Below, one piece after another: positions 24,077-37,700 of a stretch of DNA of 64,000 nt; position 1 is the first letter of the stretch; every line of letters begins with the position of its first letter. A program made the position numbers and the translations under genes. Source of the stretch: Watersipora subatra (Eukaryota > Bryozoa > Gymnolaemata > Cheilostomatida > Watersiporidae); the NCBI RefSeq assembly GCF_963576615.1, contig NC_088711.1, positions 34,398,121 through 34,462,120 of the forward strand, written 5' to 3'. The notes under the pieces were generated by a model that worked only from the letters and a program-made list of their open reading frames with translations, did no database searches and was not told where the DNA came from.

Positions 24077-26335
24077 GTTCTAGACCTCATGATGTGACCT
24101 CTAGTGTCATGATCTGACTAGAACTGAGTGTATTACGTTATGTAACTTGCCTTCATAGCAACTCCATCAGTTACAATACTTAGCTATGTGATGAAAACAA
24201 ATACTGCAATAGACATATAGGCTCTGCTCTTTCATTGGATATCGTGAGCTAAAGCTCTTAGACTATCCGCTAATAGGCATTTGAGAAAATAGCTTGCTTG
24301 CAACAATGATTATAAAGCCAAATCCTACATCTTGAGCAATGTGACCACAACCCTTAATGAACTGAATTCAGCGATAAGCTCTTCATAATAGCCTCAGACG
24401 TAACAATTATAATCGATTTTTGGAAGTTCCAAAGTTTATGTTCAACCGCTGTATCTATGCTAGTCAACTCTAAGAAGATGTCCTGTTTGGCAAAAACTGC
24501 AAAAAAGTGAGATGGCCAGACTGAGGTACAAATATTACAAAACCAATATTAATTTATAGCGCCATGTTTTTGATATTCACATTCAAACTATTAAATCATC
24601 AATCGTAACATACAGTGCAGGCATAATCTATTGTTTCTAAGCATGTGATTTCAAGTTTGTACATTCTCATGTTGAAGCTCAATTGTTTGTAGTACTTGAG
24701 TCGATCAACAAACTCCTGGACTAATGTTAAATAACGTAACTAATGGGTCAACTAAACTACAGAAGTGTTCACTGCATCCTTAACACAAATTATTTGATCT
24801 ATTACTTTTGGTTAAAGAAATGTGTAACCAAAGAAATGCTTCGTGTCTTCGCTGGTTATTACTGCAATGACTACATCTGTTCAAAATTACCAGTTTAGAA
24901 ATTTCTCAACTGCACAGCAAACACAAACTAGCTTGAGAATTCCAGTTGCTCAATGTTTATTCAAGTATGTTTTACGTAGGGATTATTTATATGCAATATT
25001 TGCAGGCAAAAGTAGTGATGTTTTTTGGCAACGTTTGCTTGAGCAAAGTTTATATAGCTAAGAGCTGATTTGTCATTATCATAACAAAATATGCCTAACA
25101 AAATCACTGAACTGAGTGTTCGCTAAAGTAGCGGCTGCTGTTAATATATACTACATATGCAAATACTTCTTTGTTGTTGGACATTGCAGGTGAGCCCTGT
25201 GCATGGTTTTGGGATGATTTAACATATCTACTTGAGAGCCATACTTGTGTAGCTTGAATTGTTATACTGTACGTGTATAATGTTAAATAACTGCATACTT
25301 GCAGCTCAAATTCGTTATTATCAACTGTTTGAAAAAATCTTTAGAAACATCCCTAAATAAATCCTTTTGCAGATGAAGTGTCAACAAGAGCATTGAAGTG
25401 GACAGTGTATTAGTTTGTGTATATAGGCTAATTCCCTATGATCACCAATCGGTTGTAAACTACTTTTGCATTTTTGTAGTATTATCTCGTCATTTAAAGA
25501 CTTCTTGAGAATATACATACATGTACACTGTATATGTTTTATTTTAGGCTGGACTAGCTGTCATACAAGTTTTCGTTTGTGAGTTAATAAAATCCACCAG
25601 CCTCGGCCTTTGTTGCTAGATGTTTGCCCCACCTCTAAGCCTACAAGTAGCACTGCACCTGCAATTTTGCATCAAATACCGTAGGTAATGCGCAGCATAC
25701 AAGCAACACATCCTGAAGTGTGTCTTTCATAGAACATTACTAGCTTACGACTTGAAAGCCATGTTTATTCAAATGGTTAAAAGGGTGGGGTGCATGGAGA
25801 TTAGGAAAAGATACAGGATAAGAGAGGGTGCAATTAATCTGTACAAATAAAAGACTAACTTAAATTCTGTCTAGATCTTTTAACATCCTTTAAAACTCTC
25901 CTAAAATCAACATTCATGACCCATTAAATTTGTATCAAATAAGTATTGCCCGCAATACAAGCAACACACCCTGAACTCTTTTTTTCATCAAGGATAGAAA
26001 GTAATCTTTATATTATACATACAGCGGTCATATAGACACATAAACGATAGCTGGTGAGTGGTGCATTTGCAGCAGCTTGATTTCTTGATCATTGCACCAG
26101 TGGCTGATGTTGTGCCAGCACTCAGCTGGCACCAGCAGAACCTTGCATTACCAAGCTTCGTTCATAGCTAGGCAGATTGCCCTCTAGGAGTTGGTTATTT
26201 CCTTACTTCAGAACCAAGCGGTGTTATTCGCCAAGTGGTGTTGAAGTTGCATTCCCTCTGGCAGAAGTATCGGAGGAGACAAACACAGGGGAGAAAACTT
26301 CGACTATGTCAACGCGATTTGCATAATAGCATAAA

Positions 26336-26537
26336 TATGGCGCCTTACAGTGCCTCGCGTTGCGTGTTTGCAACTCGAGTTGATCAACTCGAGTTGCACA
26401 ACTCGAGTTGTGAACGCGCAACACGACTTTTCAAAAGTAAGGTGCAATATATTGGTATTACGGTAGAATAACCGTAGATCTGGTTATATTAATAATGGTA
26501 TATCAATAGGCACCCGTTAGCTAATAGAAATTAAACT
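26336..26537 (+). repeat. Left terminal inverted repeat
   Basis: Partner of 30037-30238 in inverted orientation, about 98.5 percent identical by eye. Contains three CTCGAG sites. Confidence 0.85.
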
Positions 26538-27021
26538 ATTAGTCTGGTGGCCCACAGGGCATTATCGTGTCAACAGGTGGCAGAAGATGGGGTCTATGGT
26601 AACTTGACACTTTTAACATGTTTCTAATTTATTCATTACTAATTTAATTTCCTACCAGTATTTTAGTTGATAAGCTAAGAGTAATTTGCCATTAAATGGT
26701 GAGTAGTTATACAAAAATAAATTTTTTCTTACGCCGTGTGCAGTCAGTCGGAACAGCTAATCAGAGCCGTAGACCAACATTTACCTCATGTTGTAGTACG
26801 GGGGTATTAAATAACCCCGATATCAATTAGGTTTGTTGTCAGTTTCCTGTCTCATCGAGCGACCGCCGGCGTTTGGAGTAATGATCGAAAACTTTAATTT
26901 ACTAATTATACCGATTTCCAAAGCTAGCTGTCATGGATTACATAATTCAATATAATCAACTACTACATTATATTAGATAAAAGGCTGTTCAACGCACTAA
27001 CACGTTCAACACTGCATCTTC

Positions 27022-27415
27022 ATGGCAAGTCTGACCCTACAAGTGAAGCCGACGCCAGATACAGGTTGTTCTCATCAAGGACATCTTATGAAAAAAAACC
27101 TTCCACCAAGAGGGTTCTCTCCGTCGGCATTTAATGAGGGTCAATTAATAAGCAACAATACAGCAGTGGAAAATTCAACCATTAATGGTGCCCCCAGATT
27201 CCACAAACCATGTCTGGAGTAAAGATGATGATGAGATTTCTGGGCAATGCTTTCCTGATGAGCAAAGCGCTATTCCTAGGCAGCTTGTCCAATGAACCAG
27301 TTGCTCATGCAAAAAAAAAGAGTTTGCAAGTCTATGCGGCTGTGTAGAGTGCAGTAATGAAATGACTGATGAGATTGAGGATGGTAATCAATTAGACGGT
27401 GATGATGAGCTTTAA
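27022..27415 (+). pseudogene. Decayed element-borne reading frame with Cys-rich tail
   Basis: A 66-residue frame (27022-27222) ends in a stop. A +1 frame then gives KDDDEISGQCFPDE, a TGA, and CSCKKKEFASLCGCVECSNE followed by an acidic tail ending DGDDEL at 27413-27415. The Cys spacing (CxCKK...CxCxxC) recalls CXC-type Cys-rich tails found in some animal transposon proteins. Breaks show it is not functional. Family assignment is tentative. Confidence 0.4.
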
Positions 27416-28329
27416 GATTATAATTATGTAATAGTTTTATTAAATACTTTGCAATATGCTTTCTAGAAACAATTAACAGTTTTTGATGTATCATGATAAA
27501 CAGACTATGTATTTTGGTAAACATGCTATATAATAATCATACTAGTCTTCATAAGTCTTCATAGTCTTCATACTAGTCATCATAAGTACTAAGATACCCA
27601 TACAAAGACATGATATTAATTAATCATCCAGAAAGTTGGTTGTCATCGAACATACTGCACCACACATTCCATCATACTGGTTACATTCAACATTTCAACC
27701 ATACATGGTTTCAAAATACTGCATGGTTTTAACATGCTACCAGTACAATAAATCTAAAGCTAAGCCAGAAATTTCGCATATTGATGTCAGTTAAATAAAA
27801 AAGAAATAATTTTAATAATAATAATTTCATTTAAAAGATTAAGTTTACATTAGATTTGTTAGTTAGTCTGCGTCACAACCAGTGTACCCAATGAGGTATA
27901 CAGTATAGCCTGTCAATCAGTAGTTGTACAGGTATCAATGTAACGAGTATGAAGAGGGTTTCTGGCAGATCAGTGGCTAAGGTGATGGCAAGAACTGTTT
28001 GTCATATCAAGTCCCTGGCGGCCGACTACAATGTAAAGAATCGCATCCATTAGAGACAATGAGTTCAAAATACAAAATGATCATATAGACATATAAGAGC
28101 TGACATACATTTATGGTGCGATATTTATCGATCATAACCTACCTGAAAAACGATCTATCAAAGAATGTAGCAATAAATTTAAAACTTGAAAATAGGAAGA
28201 GCTACAATACTGATTTGAACGTGTACGCAATGTGCATAGCCCTACATAAAAGTAATAGATGTACCCCTTTAGCTTTAACCACAACAATAATTAGTTAACT
28301 CATACATCGCATACTTCTGTAAGGTAATA

Positions 28330-28560
28330 ATTGATATGTGAGTGCTATAACAATACAATATAATACAATTGATTAAAATACAACAAAATATGCATTAATA
28401 TATATAATATGACACAACATAATGCAACATATCAGTCCTATAGCACAATTCAAATCAGTTCAATACAACATAATACAGCTATTATAATACAATACACTAG
28501 AATATAGTGTAATAACACAATAATACAGTACTGATAAGTTCTGCATGACACAATATAGTA
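28330..28560. repeat. AT-rich degenerate ATACAAT/ATAATACA tract
   Basis: Low-complexity A-rich DNA made of variants of AATACAATA on the plus strand; no further structure. Confidence 0.6.
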
Positions 28561-29801
28561 ACTTAAAACTAACCAAACCATCAGTTAAATAACAATCATA
28601 CATTTGCATAAAGGTACTACACTTTGTGTTGATATTGGTTTGACGTTTCAAAGAGCAATACAGTCTCCAATTTTGTAAATAGGCGAGCTAAGTCTTAATA
28701 AAAATCAACAGAGGCATTCTATATTACAAATAGTCTAGTATTACTGGTTTATTAAAAAAATACCCAATCTAGGTATTCTAGTATAAGTAAGTATAAGTAA
28801 TATAAGTAGCTTATAATGTTATGTAGTGCTACCGTTTTAGCCTAAAAATTAAACAAATTGAGTTAAGCTATTGAGTGTATGAAACAGTGAGTGTCTGAAG
28901 ACACAGCAACAATACCTACGACAGAGATTAGTTTATTGTATAGTTTGTAACCAATATGTAAAATCTGGACTGAGAAGTTTGACTTGAGAGTTTGATTCAT
29001 TATAATCAACACCTATCACTCATTGATCCAACTGACTACAGTACACAGTGAAGGAAACGCAAGATTTTCAATAAAGCAATGCATTTAATCTTTGATTAAT
29101 TATTCATAAATATTAAGTAAATGAGTTTGCTATCATCTCACCTTATTTTTTCAGGGGTTTGAGATTCTTTGCAACTTGTGAAGCTCTTTGTTATTTCGAC
29201 TCACTAGCAATCTTCCTCAAGCATTCAGTGTGGCATTTACATACGACTGACACTGCGAGCTGCGATCTGACTGTTTGTAGATGGTGCTCTACATCTCATA
29301 AAAACTTTGGATTATCGCTTTTTTCCGTTAGTAAAACTTTGTTGACTTCTTAGCATGTAAAACCAGATTATAATGAATTATGTAACTGATAATAGCTAGC
29401 TGTGGTAATCAATTTAAATAGAAGATACTAAGTTTGCGCTACTACTAACCAACGTACACGGCAGTTTCTAACACGGAACAGCGGAAACAGACTAAGGGCA
29501 CAAATGTTATCGGTGAATGCAAATACGCCCCGTATTAAACAAATGCATAGATTTATGTTTACCTAGCTGATTGGCTGATTTGGCTAATTGCGCATGGCGC
29601 AAGGGAAATCTCATTTATGCATTTCTACCCATCTTTTAATGGCAAATAATCACTGCTTGACAAGAATAATTCCGGTAGGTATAATAAAAAAGTTAGGAGA
29701 TGTTTTATTCTATCCATTAAATCTAAGATTCGTTATACCCCATTGTCGTGCCACCTTGGCAAAAAACGACACAAAAATTCCCTGTGGCCACCAGACTATA
29801 T

Positions 29802-30036
29802 GTATGTACTGTAAAACTAAAGCTAATAGCGAATTATTAGAATTATACTGTGCCGAGTTTGCAACTCGAGTTGTACAACTCGAGTTGCACAACTCGAGTT
29901 GTACAACTCGAGTTTGTAAATATAACTCGAGTTGTACAACTCGAGTTGCACAACTCGAGTTGTGCAACTCGAGTTGCAAACTCGGCACAGTATAATTCTA
30001 ATAATTCGCTGTTAGCTCTAGTTTTACAGTACATAC
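29802..30036. repeat. 235-bp near-perfect palindrome with CAACTCGAGTTG repeats
   Basis: Arms 29802-29913 and 29925-30036 (about 112 bp each) are complementary with only a few mismatches around an 11-base spacer. Within the arms, the 12-bp palindrome CAACTCGAGTTG or a close variant occurs eight times, so the structure is a palindrome built of palindromes. The outer ends read TACTGTAAAACT, with TA symmetric on both sides, which would suit a TA-target MITE. It directly abuts the right terminal repeat of the 3.9-kb element. Confidence 0.85.
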
Positions 30037-30238
30037 AGTTTAATTTCTATTAGCTAACGGGTGCCTATTGATATACCATTGTTAATATAACCAGATCTAC
30101 GGTTATTCTACCGTAATACCACTATATTGCACCTTACTTTTGAAAAGTCGTGTTGCGCGTTCACAACTCGAGTTGTGCAACTCGAGTTGATCAACTCGAG
30201 TTGCGAACACGCAACGCGAGGCACTGTAAGGCGCCATA
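30037..30238 (-). repeat. Right terminal inverted repeat
   Basis: Inverted partner of 26336-26537. Followed by CATAAA, also present before the left repeat. Confidence 0.85.
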
Positions 30239-30250
30239 CATAAATGTATT

Positions 30251-30427
30251 CATACCTGCCAACTCCACGCATTGGGCGTGAGACTCACGCAATTAGCCCA
30301 AAGAAAAAATGGAAAGGCGTGAGATTTTTGCCCCAATTTCCACGATTTTATATATACTATCATTGATACATCAATTGCCCTAAAACCAAATCTCAAGCAT
30401 TGCCCCACTCTTGGGTTGGCAAGCCTG
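30251..30427. mobile_element. 177-bp hAT-like MITE
   Basis: Ends CATACCTGCCAACTC and, on the complement of the right end, CAGGCTTGCCAACCC. It is flanked by the 8-bp direct repeat AATGTATT (30243-30250 and 30428-30435). An 8-bp duplication with CA...TG ends is the hAT signature. No coding capacity. Confidence 0.7.
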
Positions 30428-30446
30428 AATGTATTGTTAGCGATTC

Positions 30447-30835
30447 TTGCAAAAAATACAAATTCTACTTTTACAGTTGCAGTTAAGCTACACCAACAGC
30501 CTATATTTCAAACAACTAGAAAAGTTACAAAATAAGGCTGTGAAATTCATCTTTGATTTACGAGGGCAAGTTAGCTACACTGCTATAAAGGAGAGTAGTA
30601 ATATACAATTGCTAAAAGATAGACGAAAGGAATTAAGAGTGAATTTGTTTTGCAAAGCTACAGCCAGTGGGGTGATTAAAGATACATATAAGCAAGAGCC
30701 CGAACAAATCTATAATACTCGTCAAGAGGGAGGGTTGTATGTACCATCAATAAAAACCAAAGCTTATTTTAATTCTTTCTGGCCTAGAACCACTCGAGAA
30801 ATCAGAGATGGAATTTGATAATTTCGGCACACCCT
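30447..30835 (+). mobile_element. 5'-truncated LINE fragment (RT C-terminal tail)
   Basis: The frame ending at 30818 carries LYFKQLEKLQNKAVKFIFDL, then DRRKELRVNLF and YVPSIKTKAYFNSFWPRTTR. This is the extreme C-terminus of many non-LTR reverse transcriptases, including the SF.PRTxR box. Everything 5' of it is missing, as is usual for incomplete target-primed insertion. A long T run near 30933-30950 lies shortly downstream. Confidence 0.75.
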
Positions 30836-31760
30836 TTTTGGCAACTTTTGGCCCGGGGACATTGTAATCAATGTTGTATTTATATCATTGTAAATATTTT
30901 GTATATGGCATTTGATTCATTAATTCATTTTCTTTTTTTTTTTTTTTTTGATTCACATAGCAGTATTAGAAATAGATATTATATGATGTAAATATGAAAT
31001 ATCGAAGGAATATTGTTGCAATACTCTTTAGATACAAATACAAGCCGAAAGCAAAATTAAAAACACTGAAAAAAGGGAAGAAGGGGAAGAGAGAGGAAAG
31101 AAAGGAGGAAGGGAATGGAAAATTTTTGCTGGTATACTGTTTAAAATAAAGAGTTCCCACGTATTTTGCCTCCTGCGTGAGGCTTTCAGTGGGAAAAACC
31201 CGATCCGATCCGATATTTAAAAATAAAATAAAAAAGTAGCAAAGCGCAACGCTTTTGCAGCTTCTATTAATATTGTTTCATTCATAAACGAATGGCTCAG
31301 CGATAACGATTTTGTTAATGAGGTTAAATACTAGAAAATGGAATCGTTGCAAATTTCTTTTTTGTCACAGTATCGATCCAGCCGTGGATTGGTTTATGGC
31401 GATTGGTTTTGTGTCAGTAGTAATTCGTGACAAGGCCCCGCGTTTCTGATGATCGCCGATGACAAGCTATCTCCATTTAACGGAAGCTAGTCTGTGCTAA
31501 ATCTATACTACATGTACATTAACTGACAAGAGTGTATTTAATCGTCTTCTGAAATGCCAATGGCCTTGGTTCGGAAAACATTTTCATACCGTAAAATAAC
31601 TATACTGAAGTTTTAAATTAGGCACGTGGAGCGTTTCTTTGTAATTTGTTTTCGTTAGCTTTCAATCCGTGATTCAAGTAATAAAGAATAATATAAACGT
31701 GTCAATGATGCTTTTTCAAAGAGGCATATGTTGTTTTACTTATACTAAAGCACTTCACAG
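30836..31760. other. Region upstream of the KIAA0930-like gene
   Basis: Contains an 18-base poly(T) tract, A-rich purine DNA around 31070-31120, and two inverted CCAAT boxes (ATTGG at 31388-31392 and 31402-31406) that could belong to the promoter of the downstream gene. The first exon of that gene should be here but was not recognised. Confidence 0.4.
31388..31406 (-). promoter_or_regulatory. Paired inverted CCAAT boxes
   Basis: Two ATTGG pentamers nine bases apart, about 360 bp before the first recognised coding exon of the KIAA0930-like gene. Promoter role is a guess. Confidence 0.25.
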
Positions 31761-34700
31761 ATGCGTTGGAAGACTTCAATAGCTCTTCAGTTAACATAAT
31801 TGAGCAAACAATGATGAATACTGAACAACCGCAAGATCTAAATTATGTTTCCGGCCGACAGCATAACTTACCCAATGGTCAGCTAAGACAGAGTGGTCTG
31901 CCAACACACGATGACACCTTACTTGCTACTAACCAAAGGAAATATACAAGATCATCATCTATCCAACGGATGCTTGAAACCATAATTGTTGAACGTAACA
32001 AAGGCAAACAAGGTCAGCAAGAAGAAAGTAAGATAACATATTAATAACTTTTGTTGACATAGTCGGATAACAGTCGACTTCGGCTCTTCTGGTGTCAGTT
32101 GTGTCCGTGATACTAAATTGCAACTCTAAGAAGGTTGTGCTATATCACAGTGTTTGGTTTCAGGTTACTACTTCCAACTTGTATTAAATGAGTGTGTGTA
32201 GCAATTTTAATGTTGCTGGGTGTAAAGTGCTGCTACAATTTGTGGTGCTAACAGTTGCTCTACAGTGTGGTGTATTGGTCTCTGTGAGTTTTAAGGTCGT
32301 TGCCTCACTTGAGGTACCATGTAAAGTGCTGCTGCAAGTTGATTGCATGCGTGTCACAGAACACTGGGCGTTTCTTCTAATAAAAGTATTCATATTGTTG
32401 TAGATGAGGATTATGTCTTAGTTCACTGTTCTGCTGAAGCATTTTGGACTTCAATATTTTCCAAATATTTTCTATCACAGTCAGTTCACGAAACAGAGAG
32501 TGATAGCCGAGATGACTTATTATTTTTTGTGCGAAATTGTAACACAGCAGTACAGACGAGGTATGGCAGTTCTTCCAACCTTTATGATCAGGTTAGTTTT
32601 AAGCTTCCTCGTTAATTATAAACTTTTATGTTTTGATCAGTTATAACTATTTGATCTTATCCCACAGCCAAACACGAGCGAAGCGAGTGTTTGGGAGTTT
32701 TACGATAAATGCAAATGCGCACACAAGTTCCGAAAATTATTCATCAACGCTGTACCCAAAATCTTGTACCGAAATCTCGTCAACAAATTTAACCATTTTT
32801 GTTTGGAGTCGTTTAAGTATAATAACGATACAAAACACATATAAACCTATTTAAATATGTGACAAAGCTTTTGGAAATTCTCGACAATATCCTAAAACTT
32901 ACCCATCTGATCGGATAATACATAACTAGACAGATTAATTTGGCCTAAAATCGCCATTAAAACCTGACAAGCCTTTTTTAATCAAAATTAAGACCGGCCA
33001 ACGAAATGCCAATAAAGCCGTGTGACAAAGAGTAGAACCATCAAGTCGTGCGCATTTCACGAGAAAGACGTGCACATTTCACCAGTCTATGGCATTTTCC
33101 AATTGCCGAAGGTTTCTGTAATTAACGTAGAAGTACTGAAAAGTAATCGTTTCTTTTTTGCCGATTTTAAAGTTAACTCTGACATTTTGAACCCTTATAA
33201 TGAGTACTTTGGTATTCCAACTGATGTCCAAAGCAGTGAAAGTGAAGGAAATGGCGAGGATATTTTTCTAACGATTCTTATAAGATTATTACAATATTTA
33301 ATTATAAGAATAATTATTCGATTTTGTAAGATTATGATAAGATTTAATTATATATATGAATATATTAATTAATATTCATATATATAATTAAATCTTATTA
33401 TTATAAGATTTAATTATATATCTGAATATAAAAGAATAATCATTCGAATTTACAAGATCGAAGTATATAGTGACCGATGGTGGGCAATATGTTACTGTTA
33501 TTATTTTTCTAAAGATTTTGTTGATGATACTACGGCTGCGCCCAATATCGCTGTACTGCCAAGCCGTTTTTATTATCTGCAAAATTAAGTTATAGGCCTA
33601 CATTTTCTTATAGATATACAGCTATTTCTATGACAACCAACTAAAATCTGTTTAGATTTTTAAATTCAGCATAATCTTTTGCATTTAAATACCAAAATCT
33701 AGATAAATATTACAACTTCTTGATATTGGTTGCTATGACGTTTTGAAATGTAAACAAAATTATGCATTGGTTTTTGTTTCTCAAACTTTAACGCCAGTTT
33801 TCTCAGAGCTATGTTTTCGCACTAATGGTAAACATGCATTCAGTTTATTGACCATAAAATTTGCTGTAATTAAGCTGGAATCAAATTTTTTTGCAAAATA
33901 ACTGAGAATTTTCTCCTTCTGCTAGTGTAGATAACTCAAAATCTCACACACCCGACTTAATCATGGTTTCTGTGATCACGACCCATTTTTTCACTCTGGT
34001 TACAGATCGCTGTCAAAACTATTCTACATTCAACACAACCAACTTCCAAACTGTGTAAATTACACAGCAGCTTGCCATTTTACTTCTAATATTGCATTTC
34101 TCCTATTGCAGGGGAGAGATATAAACATATAATCTTTTCCTTTCATTATTGCTGTTTGTTGTACATAATAACACCCAGTACATTGCAGCTACCATTACAG
34201 CTCCGCTATTGCACTGCAGCGCCATTTGACTGCTAATATTGCATTTCTCAACCAGCAGTACCCTTTCTTTTTTCCAATATCGCTTTGGTCGTGGGCTGTA
34301 TGACAGGGGAATTTCTAGTTGAGTTTCTAGTTGAAATTTCTAATTTCTATTTTGTCACTTTTAACAGCAAAAGGATGTGGTGCAGGTATTCAGAAAGGAC
34401 TCCAAGAATTTGCCAAGCCTTGGAGATTTAGGCTATAATTGGGAGGAGACTGTCTATCTCAACCTCATACTTCAACAGGTACATTTTTAAACATCTGATT
34501 GACTTTGCTTTTGATTATGTACATACTTGTAACATAAGCTCCTCAACAGTCATAAAGTTGTAGGCATGGGTTTACAAATTGTAAGAATAACATTGCATGG
34601 GAGTTGTGAGCTTGGACTTTCTTGCAAAACATTTTCCAGGTTTTTTAAAACTTGATTCGCCCCACACTGTTTGCGCTAAGATGTTTCACATGCTAACTAG

Positions 34701-37700
34701 AACAAAGCTCAAACTGCAAGTGGTAATACTAAAGCAGCTCATACAGGAATGTAGCCTGCATGGCAGCCTGCTGGTCACTCTTGCATATCAGAAAACAGCT
34801 CAATAGAAATATATCATTGTTCAAAAAAAATTGTTTTGTAAGTAAAAGGCAAATGGCTTTTCAAAGTGCCGTTGAAGCTTGAGCTCAAGTAATTTTCAGT
34901 TTAGACTGAGTTACACTAAATATTTTATTCCACTCCTCCGCACATGAGCATACCCATCAATATGGTGCCAATACTTTCGCTTGTGTGTCTCTGACGGCAA
35001 AGTAACTATAAAAAACCTCTTTTTATTGATTATTACTTTATTCATTGTACTTTCTACTTATAATTTAAATTTGGATTTCTTTTTCGTACTTTATAAAGTG
35101 AATTTGTGTTAACGTTATGTGTACAGTATTTATGAGATAGTTGTTGTAGGAATGATTAAAATAAATTATGAATTGCCATGCATTTTTATAAAAATCTTCT
35201 CCAGCATACAATGTTTACATATGAAGCAGATTTTTGACTTAACTGAATATAAAGGGTTGACTGTAATTAGCTGAATATAAAGGTTTGACTGTAATTGGCT
35301 GAATATAAAGGTTTGCCTGTAATTAGCTCAATATAAAGGTTTGACTGTAATTAGCTGAATATAAAGGTCTGACTGTATTAAGCTGAAAAGCAACAAATGA
35401 TATCTTCTCTAATTCTAATACTTATAGACATTGGTATAAAGGGATAACTCCTATATCTATAAACATGGTATGGATAACTATAACACTTATAAACACTGGT
35501 ATGATGGTAGAGCTTCTATATTTATAAACATGGTATAAAAGGATAACTCATATATTCATAAACATGGTATGAAGGAATATCTATAACACTTATAAACATT
35601 TGTATGATGGGATAACTCCTATATTTATAAACATGGTATGAAGGAATAACTATAACACTTATAAACATTTGTATGATGGGATAACTCCTATATTTATAAA
35701 CATGGTATGAAGGAATAACTATAACACTTATAATCTTTGGCATGAAGAGATTACTCCAACACTTATATGAACATTGGCATGAAGGGATAACTCAATACTC
35801 ATAAATATTGCTGTGAAAAGATAGTATGACAATCAGCGTATCTTTCTCCAACAATTGAACCATTCGTATATAATTATTTGTATATAGGCGGTCCTTCACC
35901 AATGTTTAGCTTGATCAAAAGCGACTGTTGAAAGGACAAGTGTGGATTGCTACGCTGTGAAGCATATTGAGACAGACTAGTTTAGGTTTTCAGTAAGCTA
36001 GTTTGGTTAAGTTTGTTATTCATTTTTTATTATAGATTTATCATTTTAATTTTGTAGTTTGAATACTCGCTGACATGTGCAGTCTGCTCACGTACTGGTG
36101 ACCAAGAACTCCAGATACTCAAAAAATCCACTCAGGTAAAATCTTGGTTAACCTCTTCTTTTTTAATGCTGGTCAAGGTCAGTAGTTGATCTTATATTGT
36201 ACTCACCCTTTGCACCATTTGTATTTGTAGAAAGTCTATGCTTCCCCTAGTCAAAGGTCAATGGAGTCAAAAGGAACTGGAGAGTCTCTCGCATACCCCA
36301 ATATTTACTTCACTGTAGATAATTTCGAAGAGGTATAATTTTAATATTTTTGTATGTTATGCAAGCTGAAATACCTGTTGTCGCTTGTTCTCGCTCCATC
36401 TCTTTCCATTCCTATGCGCCTATCTATAAATATTTCTCATATGTATGTATTTGTGCCATATTAATATGGCTTAATCGCAGTACTCACACACAATACAGCT
36501 TGGTTGATGTATAAATATCCATTTAAATTAAAGGGGATGAAAAACTGTGACCGCAGAGAAAATACAAACGTGTTTGTAACATCTCTAAATATCTTTTAAC
36601 GAGTTTCACACAGATAAGGAACACTGGAAATGGATCAATAGTAATTGAAATAAGTAAAATTTGATAAAAAAAATTGCTATAAAAATACAATAAGTTATTT
36701 AAGTCCAGCTCATGTTTACTTAGAAGAAATTGTTGTACATATGTTTCATTTTTTCTGTATCAACTAGAAATGTTATAAAAAAACTTTGATGACAAAGAGA
36801 TGAATACATTATTTGTAACACGTCCGTGTTGAGGGAGTTTTATAGAAGTAAACAACTGCGAAACACAAGTAATCAATAAAAATGGCAAAGAATTACCACA
36901 ATTCATTAATTCCAAATGTACGAGTAAATTTATTACAGTGTAAATAAGGTTCTGAATAAAAAACAAATGATTTAATATTCTAATAAAAATGGTAAAACTG
37001 ACAATTACACCAAAATTAATAAACAGTGAACAATGCAAATTTCACTAATAAGCTCAATTTTACGAATGTTTATTTAAAACCAACCGGAATGCTATAAATA
37101 GAGAAATTTGTTATTTGCATCCATTTCTAAGCAGATTCCTAAGAATTAAAATTGGCGGATAACAGAAATTATTGCTAAAGATATGATATGATTTGACTTC
37201 TCTTTCATTAACCAACAAGCTTGCACACTTGTACACGGTGTGAATGAGTGGAACTATATGGTAATTGGCAAAGGTTCTTTTCATTGATCGCATGTAACAT
37301 TTTTTGATATAGTCGACAATGTTGACATGCCAATTTCAGAATATTACAGATTTAGATTAATACAAATTGTTCATCTCATTGTTTTTCTAATAGTGAATTC
37401 CACCGCAGTGAATGACATATTTTTTAAGGTATTTGAGGACATAGTGATAAGGGACAGTGAGATGGTGTGTGTGGAGCTGGTAGCCACAGACAGACATGGT
37501 GACTTTCAAGCTGTTATATTCATTGGCTCCATAAGGTACGAAGCTCTACGAAATGTCTTCGATTCCAAGGTGAGTCGCTGAGTTAGTTTTGTACCTGTAC
37601 AGTTTTGTTTCTATGTGTGTCAAGCGTTAATTTATTTAGAGATTTATTATACAACTACATACATGTAAAAATATGTAATTTAATCTTTTCTGTGTTAGCT

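Larger units (their letters stand above)
22683..26335. other. Intergenic, repeat-poor to moderate
   Basis: An AATAAA at 22949-22954 is the likely poly(A) signal of the Asp-rich gene, 267 bp after its stop. A 17-bp minisatellite is at about 23972-24076. A degenerate duplicated segment sharing AAGCAACACA occurs near 25700 and 25960. No gene was recognised on either strand; the small reading frames show no family signature. Confidence 0.5.
26336..30238. mobile_element. 3.9-kb element with 202-bp terminal inverted repeats
   Basis: The left end (26336-26537) and the complement of the right end (30037-30238) are 202 bp each and differ at only three positions I could find. Both ends start TATGGCGCCTTACAG. 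The flanks are CATAAA on both sides (26330-26335 and 30239-30244), a candidate 6-bp target-site duplication. Each terminal repeat holds three CAACTCGAGTTG palindromes. The interior has no intact transposase; it contains a decayed reading frame (27022-27415), AT-rich low-complexity DNA and a 235-bp palindrome next to the right terminal repeat. Superfamily not determined. Confidence 0.75.

Noticed and set aside
29588-30053. Several overlapping frames with NSSCTTRV and VQLEL repeats
   Set aside because: These are translations of the CAACTCGAGTTG palindromes, open on both strands because the DNA is self-complementary.
33022-33372. 116-codon plus-strand frame in a KIAA0930 intron
   Set aside because: No family signature, no matching splice phase, and its end runs into an AT-rich hairpin; probably transposon debris near the short hairpin at 32668-32694.
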